Origin: Verticiella sediminum
GTDB taxonomy: Bacteria > Pseudomonadota > Gammaproteobacteria > Burkholderiales > Burkholderiaceae_B
Direction of reading: 5' to 3'
DNA length: 64,000 nt
Assembly: GCF_007558815.1 (NCBI RefSeq)
Contig: NZ_VLTJ01000003.1
Location: forward strand, 27,011-91,010
The translations under genes were made by a program, and so were the position numbers. The notes under the pieces are model-generated. The model searched no databases. It had not been told where the DNA came from and worked only from the letters and a program-made list of their open reading frames with translations. This document shows positions 7,943 to 16,468 of the stretch, piece after piece. Each line of letters begins with the position of its first letter. Position 1 is the stretch's first letter.

Positions 7943-8962
7943 ATGACCCGAGCCATCAGTCTGGCCCTGCAGGGCGGGGGTTCCCATGGCGCCTTCACGT
8001 GGGGCGTGCTGGATCGCCTGCTGGAAGACGAGCGTGTGCACGTCGAAGCCCTGAGCGGGACCAGTTCCGGCGCGATGAACGCAGCGATTCTCACGGCAGG
8101 CTATGCCCGGGGCGGCGCCGCGGGCGCGCGCGACGCGCTCGAGCGCTTCTGGCGCACGATCAGCGAGTATTCCAGCCTGAGCCCGGTACAGCGCAACTGG
8201 ACCGACCACCTCACCGGCACCTGGAACCTGGACAGCTCGCCCGGCTACCTCTGGAGCAACTGGTTCTCTTCGCTGTTCTCGCCCTACCAGACCAATCCTT
8301 TCAACCTGCATCCCCTGCGCGACATCCTGCGCCAGCAGCTCGACATCGACGCGCTGCACGCCTGCACCGACATCCGCATCTTCGTGGCCGCCACCAACGT
8401 GCGCACAGGGCGCGCCCGCGTCTTCCAGCGCGAGGATGTCACGATCGACGCCCTGCTCGCCTCGGCCTGCCTGCCGCACATCTATCAGGCGGTCGAGATC
8501 GACGGCGAAGCCTACTGGGACGGCGGCTACATGGGCAACCCGGCGATCTGGCCGCTGATCTACAACACCGAGACCGCCGACGTGGTGCTGGTGCAGATCA
8601 ACCCGCTGCGCCGCGAGAGCGTGCCGCGTACGCCGAGCGAGATCGCCAATCGCCTGGACGAGATCGCGTTCAACTCGTCGCTGATGCACGAGATGCGCGC
8701 GATCGCCTTCGTGCAGCGGCTGCTCGAGCAGGACGCCCTGCGCGAGCCGGTGGCTTCGCGCTACAAGAACGTGCGCATGCACATGCTGTCGGACGAAGCG
8801 GGCATCGCCGCGCTCGGCCCGAGCAGCAAGGCCAACGCCGAACGCAACTTCGTCACACACCTGAAGAACCTGGGCCGCGCCTGCGCCGAGCAATGGCTGA
8901 CGCGGCATTACGACGATCTCGGCAAGCGCTCCAGCCTGAACATCCGCGAGACGTTCCTGTAG
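7943..8962 (+). CDS. Patatin-like phospholipase/esterase
   Basis: A 339-residue patatin-domain hydrolase. All catalytic features are present: the oxyanion loop GGGSHG at 11-16, the nucleophile Ser41 in GTSSG (39-43), and Asp193 in DGG (193-195), forming the Ser-Asp dyad. There is no signal peptide or membrane segment, so it is probably cytoplasmic or granule-associated. The family cleaves acyl esters of lipids; close relatives in Burkholderiales often occur near polyhydroxybutyrate genes, which fits the possible PhaR box upstream. The ATG at 7943 has AGGAG six bases before it and begins directly with the conserved domain. An earlier in-frame ATG at 7892 lacks a ribosome site and overlaps the candidate operator. 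Confidence 0.9.
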   Translation: MTRAISLALQGGGSHGAFTWGVLDRLLEDERVHVEALSGTSSGAMNAAILTAGYARGGAAGARDALERFWRTISEYSSLSPVQRNWTDHLTGTWNLDSSPGYLWSNWFSSLFSPYQTNPFNLHPLRDILRQQLDIDALHACTDIRIFVAATNVRTGRARVFQREDVTIDALLASACLPHIYQAVEIDGEAYWDGGYMGNPAIWPLIYNTETADVVLVQINPLRRESVPRTPSEIANRLDEIAFNSSLMHEMRAIAFVQRLLEQDALREPVASRYKNVRMHMLSDEAGIAALGPSSKANAERNFVTHLKNLGRACAEQWLTRHYDDLGKRSSLNIRETFL

Positions 8963-9086
8963 GGGCGAGGGGGCAGAGACGTCCTCTCGCGCAATACTCC
9001 TGGGCAAGCGGAACTTCGGTGGCGATGCGTCTTACGGCCACGCACCGCGAGGTTTAAACTTCGTCTAGACTTGCCTGGGAGCGATC

Positions 9087-9341
9087 ATGACAGAGGCGGT
9101 GCTCGATATCAAACGTTGGGGCAACAACCTCGGTGTGCGGCTGCCAGCGGCCGTGGCCAAAGCCGCGCGCCTGCACGTGGACCAGCGCGTGCACATCACG
9201 GTGCAAGGCGAAAACGTCATCATCTCCCCTGTGCGCGACGAAGTCCTCACGCTGGAACAGCGACTGGCCCGTTTCGATCCGCAGCGCCATGGCGGCGAAG
9301 CCATGCCCACCGCCGCAACGCTGGGCGCGGAACGCTGGTGA
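9087..9341 (+). CDS. mazE: MazE-type antitoxin (AbrB/SpoVT fold)
   Basis: An 84-residue protein whose first 45 residues match the swapped-hairpin AbrB fold of MazE (KRWGNNLGVRLPAAVAKAA, then a VxxIVxGENVIISP-like strand). The C-terminal tail is acidic to mixed and is expected to wrap around the toxin. MazE neutralises MazF and represses its own promoter. The short sequence ahead of it contains a GTCTAGAC palindrome, a plausible autoregulatory site. Its stop codon overlaps the start of the next gene in a GTGA arrangement, the usual coupling of antitoxin and toxin. The start follows GGGAG. Confidence 0.85.
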   Translation: MTEAVLDIKRWGNNLGVRLPAAVAKAARLHVDQRVHITVQGENVIISPVRDEVLTLEQRLARFDPQRHGGEAMPTAATLGAERW

Positions 9342-9742
9342 GTACAGCCTCTCGTCGCACGTGGATACCCGGCCGGCAGGAAGTCATCTGGATCGACTGC
9401 AACCCGCAGCGCGGACAGGAAATGCGCGATGTGCATCCCTTTCTCGTGCTTTCGCCCCAAGCGTTCAACGCCCGCACGTCGCGGGTCATCGGCCTACCCA
9501 TGACGACAGCGGCGTACAACGCGGACAATCCGTTCGCCGTCCCGGTGGGCGTGGCCAGCGGACGCAAGGCCGGTCAGACGAGCTATGTGCTTTGCCACCA
9601 GCCCAAGTCCTTCGACTGGCGTCTGCGTAGCGGTGCGCCCCATCCGCTGAAGCGCATTCCCGACGCCCGTTTTGCCGAAGTCCTGGACGTTCTCAATCAG
9701 ATCGTGCAGTTGGGTTCGGTCAGAACTGATAGCGCAGATTGA
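9338..9742 (+). CDS. mazF: MazF-type mRNA interferase toxin
   Basis: A 134-residue MazF/PemK-like endoribonuclease. Near the start is the motif PGRQEVIWIDCNPQRGQEM, the family PxRGDIxWxxxxPxxGxE pattern; a serine- and threonine-bearing strand follows (SRVIGLPMTTAA), then the dimer-interface strand. Such toxins cut mRNA at short motifs under stress until bound by MazE. The GTG start overlaps the antitoxin stop by four bases. The last 23 bases overlap the 3' end of the convergent TonB receptor gene, so a transcript running through would be antisense to it. The first seven residues before the conserved core are poorly conserved. Confidence 0.85.
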   Translation: MSTASRRTWIPGRQEVIWIDCNPQRGQEMRDVHPFLVLSPQAFNARTSRVIGLPMTTAAYNADNPFAVPVGVASGRKAGQTSYVLCHQPKSFDWRLRSGAPHPLKRIPDARFAEVLDVLNQIVQLGSVRTDSAD

Positions 9743-12149
9743 GCAGGACGGTGCGCGGTGTGCCCCAGCTATACGTGTTGTAGAACGACATGAGCGTGTA
9801 GTACTTCTTGTCGAAGAGATTCTCCACGCTCAGAGTCGCCGACAGATGCCTGTCGAACTCGTAGCGCGCCATGGCGTCGAACAGCCAGCGCGAGGCCATC
9901 CGGTGCTCCACCGTGCCGTGTACGGGATTGCTGACGTCGGCCCAGGTCTTGCCTTGCCAGCGCGCACCGCCGCCCAGCGTCAGGCCGCGCAGGGCGCCCG
10001 ACAGCCGATAGGTGGTGTACAGGCTGAACTGGTTGGACGGGTCTTCCGTGCTGACCCGCTCGCTGTCCAGGCGCGACACCTGGTGGGTGTAGCCGGCGTG
10101 CACCTGCCAGTTCGGCAGCACTTCGCCGCTCAGCGTCGCTTCGAACCCGCGCGTGGTCACGCCATCCACGGCGCGGTATGCAACGCCGCCCGACGGCGTC
10201 GTGCCGCCGGTCGCCTCGGCATAGTTGTCCTGCTTGATGCGAAAGTACGCGAGGCTGCCGTTGACCCGGCCGTCGAAGAACTCAGCCTTCATGCCGGCCT
10301 CCAGGCTCTTGCCTTCGAGGGGGTCGAGGGTACGTCCCGCTTCATCCTGTGCGGATTGCGGGTTGAAGATGCCGGTATAGCTGCCGTACAGCGAGAAGTT
10401 GCGGTTCAGGTCGTAGACCACGCCGGCGTAGGGCACGAACACGCCGGATTCGTCCTGCCCTTGTTCGGCATTGCGATAGCGCGCCCAGCGCCCGCCCGTG
10501 ATCACCTTCAGGTCGTCGCGCAGGTTCCAGCGCCCGGCCGCATACACGCCGCGTTCGTGCGTGGTTTCCTCGTTCTCGTAGGGGGCACTCCACACGGGTT
10601 CCGGCACGTCGCCGTTCCAGCCGTAGAAATCCGCCACCGTGCCGTCGTACGCGCCGGGGCCGTAGCCGGTGTTGGTCCAGTGCCGTTTGGCGATGCTGCC
10701 GCCCAGCACCAGTTCGTGCTTGCGGCCGAAGAGTTCGAATGGGCCGCTTGCATAGACGTCTGCCGCGTCGCTCACGGTCTTGCCGATGTATTCACCCAGC
10801 CACAAACTGGTGCCGCTGCCGTCGGCAGGGTTCGGATTGCCCGCCCCGATCGAGCCCAATTGGGCGTCATAGCCGTTGATCTGGTGATTGAGCTGCAGCT
10901 TCACGACCCAGTCGTTGGCGAAGTTGTGCTCCAGCGTCGCGAACGCCGTACGCGTGTATTGTTCCCAGTTGCTCCAGCGCGCGGCCGGACTGTACGAGCG
11001 CGACGTGCGATTGAAGTTGCCCTCGCTGTCGAAGAGCGGGATACCGCCCCACGTCGAGCCGCGCGGCGTGTTGTTCTGGTAGTCGGCGCCGATGGTGAGC
11101 AGGGTGTCGGACGTGAGGTCCGCCTCGAGCACGCCGTAGAACACGGGGGTGCGCCGGCGGTAGTTGTCCAGGTGCGAATGCTTGTCCTCGTATGCCGCGA
11201 CCGCACGGGCGCGCACCGAGCCCGAAGCATTCAGCGGGCCGCTCACATCGAGCTCGCCGCGGTAGGTGTCATAGGTGCCCACGCCCGCGCTGACATGCCC
11301 CTGGAACTCGCGCGTGGGCCGCTTGCGCACGAGGTTGATGGTGGCGCCCGGGTCGCCTGCGCCGGTGAGCAGACCGGTCGCGCCCTTGAGCACCTCGACA
11401 CGGTCGTAGATTGCCATGTCGCTGAGCGTGTTGCCGGCCGAGTAGGCCGAATTGCGCTGCATGGGAATGCCGTCGTACTGGAAGTTGTTGATCGCGAAGC
11501 CGCGAGACCAGTACACGGTGCGCTCGCTGTCGAAGGTGGTGATGGTCACGCCGGGTGTGTGCTCCATCACCTTGTCGATGGACGTGAGGTTGAAGTCGTC
11601 CATTTCCTGGCGCGTCACCACGCTCAGCGACTGGGGTGTCTCGCGCGGCGTGAGCACGATGCGTGTCGACGTGGCGATGGTGCCGGAGGTGTAGGAACCT
11701 GTGCCCTCGGTGATGTCGCCGAGCTGGTTGCCGGTGACTTCGATCGACCCGAGCTGGGCCACCGCGCCGGCCGCGGGGGCGGCGGACGCAGGCGCGGCCT
11801 GCAGACCGTAGTTTCCGCGGGTGTCACGGGTCGCACGCAGGCCCGAACCTGCGAGCAGCGCGTCCAGGCCCTGCTCCACCGTGTAGCGTCCGCTCAGGCC
11901 GGGCGTACGCCTGCCGTCGGTGAGCTGCGCATCGAACGACAGCACGATACCGGCGGCGCCGGCGAATTGGCTCAGGGCAGGCCCCAGCGGCCCGGGCGGG
12001 ATCTGGAATGCCTGCGCCGCCGCGCCGCGGCCGGCTGCGGGTGCGGCCTCGGCCGCGTGCGCCGCCGAGGCGCTCAAGGCGCATGACAGCGCCAGCCAGA
12101 CGGCGCCGGCCAAGGGCGCAGCCGCGCGGTGTAAGGGGAGTTTCGACAC
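9720..12149 (-). CDS. TonB-dependent siderophore receptor with FecA-type signalling domain
   Basis: An 809-residue outer-membrane receptor. A signal peptide (residues 1-32) is followed by a secretin/TonB N-terminal (STN) domain at about 45-120 (FQIPPGPLGPALSQFAG, then LDALLAGSGL), a TonB box, the plug domain (about 160-270, VEVLKGATGLLTGAGDPGA) and a 22-strand barrel ending in RYQF. The STN domain passes substrate occupancy to FecR-type regulators, and a FecR/FecI pair lies directly upstream on the same strand. The sequence resembles the FhuE/FoxA/FpvA group, so a ferric siderophore is the likely cargo. It is probably expressed under iron limitation through the FecI sigma factor. The 3' end overlaps mazF. 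Confidence 0.93.
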   Translation of the reverse strand: MSKLPLHRAAAPLAGAVWLALSCALSASAAHAAEAAPAAGRGAAAQAFQIPPGPLGPALSQFAGAAGIVLSFDAQLTDGRRTPGLSGRYTVEQGLDALLAGSGLRATRDTRGNYGLQAAPASAAPAAGAVAQLGSIEVTGNQLGDITEGTGSYTSGTIATSTRIVLTPRETPQSLSVVTRQEMDDFNLTSIDKVMEHTPGVTITTFDSERTVYWSRGFAINNFQYDGIPMQRNSAYSAGNTLSDMAIYDRVEVLKGATGLLTGAGDPGATINLVRKRPTREFQGHVSAGVGTYDTYRGELDVSGPLNASGSVRARAVAAYEDKHSHLDNYRRRTPVFYGVLEADLTSDTLLTIGADYQNNTPRGSTWGGIPLFDSEGNFNRTSRSYSPAARWSNWEQYTRTAFATLEHNFANDWVVKLQLNHQINGYDAQLGSIGAGNPNPADGSGTSLWLGEYIGKTVSDAADVYASGPFELFGRKHELVLGGSIAKRHWTNTGYGPGAYDGTVADFYGWNGDVPEPVWSAPYENEETTHERGVYAAGRWNLRDDLKVITGGRWARYRNAEQGQDESGVFVPYAGVVYDLNRNFSLYGSYTGIFNPQSAQDEAGRTLDPLEGKSLEAGMKAEFFDGRVNGSLAYFRIKQDNYAEATGGTTPSGGVAYRAVDGVTTRGFEATLSGEVLPNWQVHAGYTHQVSRLDSERVSTEDPSNQFSLYTTYRLSGALRGLTLGGGARWQGKTWADVSNPVHGTVEHRMASRWLFDAMARYEFDRHLSATLSVENLFDKKYYTLMSFYNTYSWGTPRTVLLNLRYQF

Positions 12150-12276
12150 AGCAGACCTCGACGATGGGTGAGTGGATGAGCTGAGTCGAACGAGACCGCG
12201 ACGAGGGACAATCGCCGAGGAGGGCAGACCTATGTGCAGCGCCGAGAATGCCAGTCGCGCCGCGCGCCACGCCGCG

Positions 12277-13257
12277 CTACGCGGCGGCGGGCTCGACCGT
12301 TACCCAGTATCGCGAGCGGTGCCGGATGCGAACCGGCAGTGCGCGCTGCACGGCATCCAGGGCGCGATCGGTGTCGCTCAGGGGGAAGGCCCCGGAAATC
12401 CGCAGTTCGGCCACGGCCGGGTCGCAGCCCAGGTAGCCCGGCCGGTAGCGCGATAGCTGTTGGAGCAGGCGGACGAGCGGCCAGGCATCGACGATCAGCA
12501 GGCCGCGCATCCAGGCATCGTCGGACGGTGCCAGGGGCCGAGGCGGCGCCACGTGCCGGGCATCGAAACGGCACTGCCAGCCCGCGGCCAGCGGCACCCT
12601 GCGAGAAGCCGCGCCCGCCGGATGGATCTGCACGGCATGCTCGAACACGCTCACCTTCGTCTCCTCGTTCCCCACGTCCACCGCGAAGCGGGTGCCGAGG
12701 GCCCGCAGCCGGCCGTGCGGTGTATCGATCACGAAAGGACGGGCCGGCACATGGGGATCGGCCGCCGTGCGGATCATCACCCGCCCCTCCCGCAGCCGCA
12801 GGGCACGTTCAGCCGGGCCGTAGCGCACGTCCAGCGCGCTGCGGGTATCGAGCATGAGCCGCGAGCCATCCGCCATCACGATCGATCGCTGCTCGCCCGT
12901 GCCGGTGCGCACGTCCGCGCTCCATTCGCGCCAGGACACCAGGCGCGAGCCCGCCCAGCCGCCGCCCGCCAGCGTGGCGACCAGCAGCAGGCGCCGGCGC
13001 ATCTGGCGCCGGCCGTCCCGCGTAGCGGCGGTGCGCAGGGTGTGCGCCGATAGCTCGGCAGGCACTGCGTTCAGCTCGCCGCGCAGGCGCTCCACCAGCC
13101 GCCAGGCCCAGGCATGGATCGGATGCTCGTCGAGCCACCGCTGATGGGCATGGATGTCTTCCGGGCGCACGCCTTCGTCGCACAGGCGCACGTGCCACCG
13201 GGCGGCGGCGCGGATCGCCTCGCGCCTGGCATCGTCGAGGGCCGGCGCGGCGCTCAC
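12277..13257 (-). CDS. fecR: FecR-family anti-sigma regulator
   Basis: A 326-residue FecR-like inner-membrane protein. A cytoplasmic N-terminal DUF4880 anti-sigma segment (WHVRLCDEG, then HAWAWRLVERL at about 45-57) is followed by one hydrophobic span (LLLVATLAGGGW, about 90-105) and the periplasmic FecR domain (GEQRSIVMADGSRLMLDTRSA, then a LREGRVMI stretch). It relays contact with the TonB receptor's STN domain to the sigma factor. The GTG start at 13257 overlaps the fecI stop in GTGA. The frame stays open beyond that towards 13707, but that part is a shadow of fecI. It lies 127 bases from the receptor gene, the usual fecI-fecR-receptor order. Confidence 0.9.
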   Translation of the reverse strand: MSAAPALDDARREAIRAAARWHVRLCDEGVRPEDIHAHQRWLDEHPIHAWAWRLVERLRGELNAVPAELSAHTLRTAATRDGRRQMRRRLLLVATLAGGGWAGSRLVSWREWSADVRTGTGEQRSIVMADGSRLMLDTRSALDVRYGPAERALRLREGRVMIRTAADPHVPARPFVIDTPHGRLRALGTRFAVDVGNEETKVSVFEHAVQIHPAGAASRRVPLAAGWQCRFDARHVAPPRPLAPSDDAWMRGLLIVDAWPLVRLLQQLSRYRPGYLGCDPAVAELRISGAFPLSDTDRALDAVQRALPVRIRHRSRYWVTVEPAAA

Positions 13258-13802
13258 GAAAGGCCGGTGCCCGCGGCATCGTCGGCCAGCATGACGAGCA
13301 GCGCATGCTCGGTGGCACGGGCCATGTACTTCTTCACGGAACTCACGGTGACGCCCAGACGCTGGGCGATCTGCGCATAGGGCATGCCCTCGAACTGCGA
13401 AAGCAGGAAGGCCTGGCGCACCTTGTCGCCCAGTCCGGCCAGCATCGCGTCCAGGCGATGCAGCGTCTGCAGGATCGCGGCGCACTCCTCGGCGGACGGC
13501 ATGACGGCCTCGGGCAATTGCGCCAGAGTCTCCAGCCACGCCTGTTCCAGGCGCTTGCGCCGCAGATGGTCGATTGCGGCGCGCTGCGCCAGCGTCGCCA
13601 GGTAGCTGCGCGGTTCGCGCAGGCCGCCGATGATGGCGTCGTGGCCCGGGGTGCGCAGCAGCCGCACGAAGGTGTCGTGCGCCAGATCGGCCGCTTCGTG
13701 CGGGCATCCCAGCCGCCGGCGAAGCCAGTCGCGCAGCCAGCCCGCATGGTTCCCATAGAGCGCCGCAAGACGGGACGAGGCAAGGGCGGTGGGAGCGGAC
13801 AT
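13254..13802 (-). CDS. fecI: FecI-type extracytoplasmic-function sigma factor
   Basis: A 182-residue ECF sigma factor. Region 2 is visible as [16 protein letters not shown] with the [21 protein letters not shown] helix, and region 4 as [30 protein letters not shown], the helix-turn-helix that reads the -35. Iron-starvation sigma factors of this type direct transcription of the linked TonB receptor once FecR is activated. The ATG at 13802 is preferred; a TTG at 13826 would add eight unconserved residues and reach the Fur-like box. A Fur-like site immediately upstream implies repression by iron. The gene is divergent from ruvA. Confidence 0.9.
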   Translation of the reverse strand: MSAPTALASSRLAALYGNHAGWLRDWLRRRLGCPHEAADLAHDTFVRLLRTPGHDAIIGGLREPRSYLATLAQRAAIDHLRRKRLEQAWLETLAQLPEAVMPSAEECAAILQTLHRLDAMLAGLGDKVRQAFLLSQFEGMPYAQIAQRLGVTVSSVKKYMARATEHALLVMLADDAAGTGLS

Positions 13803-13827
13803 GGCGATGCAGGGCCGTGGATTCAAG

Positions 13828-13846
13828 AATGGTTCTTATTATTATT
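13828..13846. promoter_or_regulatory. Candidate Fur box in front of fecI
   Basis: AATGGTTCTTATTATTATT lies 26-44 bases upstream of the fecI start. Read on the minus strand, it matches the 19-base Fur consensus at about 12 positions. It shares the ten-base core TTCTTATTAT with the better site at 18510-18531 in front of the DUF3649 operon. Iron-responsive control fits the genes it precedes. Confidence 0.55.
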
Positions 13847-13966
13847 TATGTATGCACCGGTGAATGCAAGGAACGGGCGTTGCCGCGCCGGCTTTGGCCG
13901 CAGGGGCGGGCACCGTCTATAGTCGAGGGCTTCTTCGCCACCCACGCCCCACACAGGTCCCACCCC

Positions 13967-14539
13967 ATGATCGGACGCCTCACCGGAACCCTGCTCGAAA
14001 AATCCCCGCCCATGGTGTGCATCGACGTGCAGGGGGTGGGCTACGAGGTGGACGTGCCCATGAGCACGCTCTATGCGCTGCCCGAGGTCGGGGCCCGGGC
14101 CACGCTGCTCACCCACCTGGTGGTGCGCGAGGACGCCCACGTGCTGTACGGCTTTGCCAGCGCGGCCGAGCGCGCGGCGTTTCGCCAGCTCATCCGCATC
14201 AGCGGCGTGGGCGCGCGCATCGCGCTCGCGGTGCTGTCCGGCATGACCGTGACCGAGCTGTCGCAGGCCGTCACCCTGCAGGAGGCCGGCCGGCTCACCC
14301 GCATTCCGGGCATCGGCAAGAAGACCGCCGAGCGGCTGCTGCTCGAGCTGCGCGGCAAGCTCGGCGCGGACCTCGGCCTGTCGGCCAACGCCCCCAGCGA
14401 TGCCCAGGCCGACATCCTCAACGCCCTCACCGCCCTGGGCTATTCCGAGAAGGAATCCCTGGCCGCCCTCAAGAGCGTACCCGCAGGCGCCGCGGTGGCC
14501 GAGGGCATCAAGCTGGCGCTCAAAGCGCTCGCGCGCTGA
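13967..14539 (+). CDS. ruvA: Holliday junction DNA helicase subunit RuvA
   Basis: A 190-residue RuvA, full length for the family. It has the N-terminal OB-fold ([12 protein letters not shown]), two helix-hairpin-helix motifs ([15 protein letters not shown] and [16 protein letters not shown]) that hold the junction's arms, and the C-terminal domain III ([19 protein letters not shown]), which contacts RuvB. The tetramer binds four-way junctions and loads the RuvB motor for branch migration. The ATG at 13967 begins the conserved sequence; the frame is open further upstream without homology. RuvB is not next door but at 55164, about 41 kb away, which is unusual because the two genes are often co-transcribed. 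Confidence 0.96.
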   Translation: MIGRLTGTLLEKSPPMVCIDVQGVGYEVDVPMSTLYALPEVGARATLLTHLVVREDAHVLYGFASAAERAAFRQLIRISGVGARIALAVLSGMTVTELSQAVTLQEAGRLTRIPGIGKKTAERLLLELRGKLGADLGLSANAPSDAQADILNALTALGYSEKESLAALKSVPAGAAVAEGIKLALKALAR

Positions 14540-14625
14540 GGCGAAGGCGGGGCCGGCCGACTCCCGCACCACGGCCCCGCGAAGCGCCGAAGCATTCTCG
14601 AACCTCGCATGCGCGCTGCGGCGCC

Positions 14626-14655
14626 TTGACTTTTCGCACCTGTAGTTTCTATAGT
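14626..14655 (+). promoter_or_regulatory. Sigma-70 promoter of the GntR gene
   Basis: TTGACT at 14626-14631 and TATAGT at 14650-14655, with an 18-base spacer, form a strong promoter by sequence. Transcription should begin near 14662, essentially at the ATG at 14663, so the message is probably leaderless or nearly so. Confidence 0.7.
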
Positions 14656-14664
14656 CTTAACTAT
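14651..14664. promoter_or_regulatory. Candidate GntR operator overlapping -10, start site and start codon
   Basis: ATAGT at 14651-14655 and ACTAT at 14660-14664 form an inverted repeat with a four-base centre. It covers part of the -10 box, the predicted transcription start and two bases of the ATG. A repressor bound here would block its own transcription. Autoregulation by the GntR product is inference. Confidence 0.5.
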
Positions 14665-15439
14665 GGGAACTTTGAAGACCGATTCGCTGGCCCACAGCAA
14701 TCAGCCGCTCTATCAGCAGCTCGCCACGGTATTTCGCCGCAAGATCGAAAGCGGCGAGTGGGCGGCCGGCATGCGCCTGCCCAGCCTGGATGCGCTGTGC
14801 GCCGAACTCGGCTGCGGGCGCGTCACGGTGCGCAGTGCGCTGGCCGGGCTGGAGGCCGACGGGCTCATCAGCCGGGCCCGCGGCCAGGGCACCTTCGTGC
14901 GCGAGCGCAAGCAGCCGGGCTTTTCCCACATCAATCTGGTCTATACCTGGCGCGATCTGGTCGAGTTCGGCCGCCACAGCGAGCTCGAGGCCGTCACCGA
15001 CACCAGCGCGGTGCCGCTGGAGCTGCCGGCCTGGTGCTCCACCGAGGGCATCGTGGCCGAGCGCTACCAGCGCATGGAGCGCATCTACCTGCGCCAGGGC
15101 GTGCGCGTGTGCTTCAGCCTGGTCTACATCGCCTCGGACATCTACGAGCGCTATGCCGATCGTTTCCAGCACAGCGCCATCGCCACGGCGGTGGGCGAGA
15201 CGCCCGAACTCGCCATCGGCCAGGCCCTGCAGAAAGTGATGATCAGCTCGGCGGGCGACGATACCGCCAGCCACCTGCACATCCCCGTCGGCTCCCCCAT
15301 CGCGGAGGTGATCCGCCGTGTCTACGCACCGGATCACCGCCTCATCTATTGGTCGCGCGTGCATTTTCCCGGGCAGTACGTCCACATGGACTTCGACCTG
15401 CTGCACCCGCGCACCAACGACTCTGCCCCGCAAGCCTAG
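14663..15439 (+). CDS. GntR-family (HutC/UTRA) transcriptional regulator
   Basis: A 258-residue regulator. Residues 12-80 are the GntR winged helix (PLYQQLATVFRRKIESGEW, then the recognition helix around CGRVTVRSALAGLEADG and GQGTFV), and residues 95-245 are a UTRA ligand-binding domain (AERYQRMERIYLRQGVRV, then SPIAEVIRRVY). HutC-type regulators are usually repressors released by a pathway intermediate. It is followed by a Bug protein, a 3-hydroxyacyl-CoA dehydrogenase and an acetoacetate-decarboxylase-like gene on the same strand, the probable targets. There is no Shine-Dalgarno sequence, and the promoter places transcription initiation at the ATG. Confidence 0.9.
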   Translation: MGTLKTDSLAHSNQPLYQQLATVFRRKIESGEWAAGMRLPSLDALCAELGCGRVTVRSALAGLEADGLISRARGQGTFVRERKQPGFSHINLVYTWRDLVEFGRHSELEAVTDTSAVPLELPAWCSTEGIVAERYQRMERIYLRQGVRVCFSLVYIASDIYERYADRFQHSAIATAVGETPELAIGQALQKVMISSAGDDTASHLHIPVGSPIAEVIRRVYAPDHRLIYWSRVHFPGQYVHMDFDLLHPRTNDSAPQA

Positions 15440-15490
15440 CGCTGCGCGGGTTCCCTGCCTCTCCTGCATAACGACATCCACGAGACACCC

Positions 15491-16468
15491 ATGACTGCAC
15501 GCTTTCTTCGCACCGCCCGCCGCTGGTTCGCCGCCCTCGGACTCGCCGCCGCGGCCGCAACCCCGGCGCTGGCCGCCTACCCCAGCCAGCCGATCACCCT
15601 GTTCGTGCCCTACGGTGCCGGCGGCACCACCGACCAGCTCGCCCGCGCGCTCGGCGAAGCCCTGGGCAAGCGCCTGGGCCAGACGGTGGTGGTCGACAAC
15701 AAGCCCGGCGCCAACGGCACCATGGGCGTGATGCAGCTCAAGCGCGCCCGGCCCGACGGCTACACGCTGTCGATCATCCCCATGGGCGTGTTCCGCCAGC
15801 CCTACCTGCAGCAGGGCGGCGTGTCCTACGATCCGCTCAAGGACGTGACCTACATCTCGCAGGTGGCGGCCTACGGCTACGCCATCGCGGTGCTCGCGGA
15901 CGCCAAGTGGAAGACCATCGACGAGCTGGTCGCCGACGCCAAGGCCCGCCCCGGGGAGATCAACTACGGCACGTCGGGTCTGTTCACCAGCAACCACCTG
16001 GCGATGGCAGAACTCGCACGCGCCACCGGCGCCGAGATGACCCACGTGCCGTTCAAGGGCGATGCCGAAGCGCTCTCGGCCCTCATGGGCAAGCACATCC
16101 AGGTGGTGTCCTCGACCAACACCGTGCTGCCCTTCGTGCAGTCCGGCCAGATGCGCGTGCTCGCCACCGCCGGCGCCACACGTCCCAAGGATTTCGCCGA
16201 CGCGCCCACGCTCCAGGAGGCCGGCTACCCGGTCGTCATGCTCTCGCCCATCGGCATCGGCGGCCCGGCCGGCCTGCCCGATGACATCGTGGCCAAGCTC
16301 GACGGCGCCATTGCCGACGCGCTGCGCGATCCGGCGTTCCAGGAGATGGTGGCGCGCTTCGGCCTGGAACTGGCCTACGCCGACCACGCCACCTACGACG
16401 CCTGGGCGCGCCAGACCGTGGCGGACGAAAAGACCATCATCGAACGCCTCGCCAAGGAGATCCCGTGA
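15491..16468 (+). CDS. Bug/TctC-family periplasmic binding protein
   Basis: A complete 325-residue Bug protein with a clear signal peptide (residues 1-29, ending ATPALAAYP) and the family landmarks ITLFVPYGAGG, VVVDNKPGANG, DGYTLSII and the C-terminal ADEKTIIERL region. It binds an unidentified solute in the periplasm. The gene lies 51 bases after the GntR gene and shares a four-base GTGA overlap with the next gene, so it is co-translated with the dehydrogenase. The glycine-rich cleft sequence (YGAGGTTDQLA) differs from its paralogues in this window, implying a different ligand. Confidence 0.93.
   Translation: MTARFLRTARRWFAALGLAAAAATPALAAYPSQPITLFVPYGAGGTTDQLARALGEALGKRLGQTVVVDNKPGANGTMGVMQLKRARPDGYTLSIIPMGVFRQPYLQQGGVSYDPLKDVTYISQVAAYGYAIAVLADAKWKTIDELVADAKARPGEINYGTSGLFTSNHLAMAELARATGAEMTHVPFKGDAEALSALMGKHIQVVSSTNTVLPFVQSGQMRVLATAGATRPKDFADAPTLQEAGYPVVMLSPIGIGGPAGLPDDIVAKLDGAIADALRDPAFQEMVARFGLELAYADHATYDAWARQTVADEKTIIERLAKEIP

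Noticed and set aside
6341..9007. Long minus-strand frame across the CoA-transferase and patatin genes
   Set aside because: It spans two well-supported opposite-strand genes and their spacer, and has the composition of a shadow frame.
9672..12086. Long plus-strand frame opposite the TonB receptor
   Set aside because: Low-complexity Arg/Ala/Val translation and no start context; the receptor on the minus strand has clear domains.
13258..13707. Upstream extension of fecR
   Set aside because: The additional region is fecI read in another frame. The GTG at 13257 overlapping the fecI stop gives the usual FecR length.
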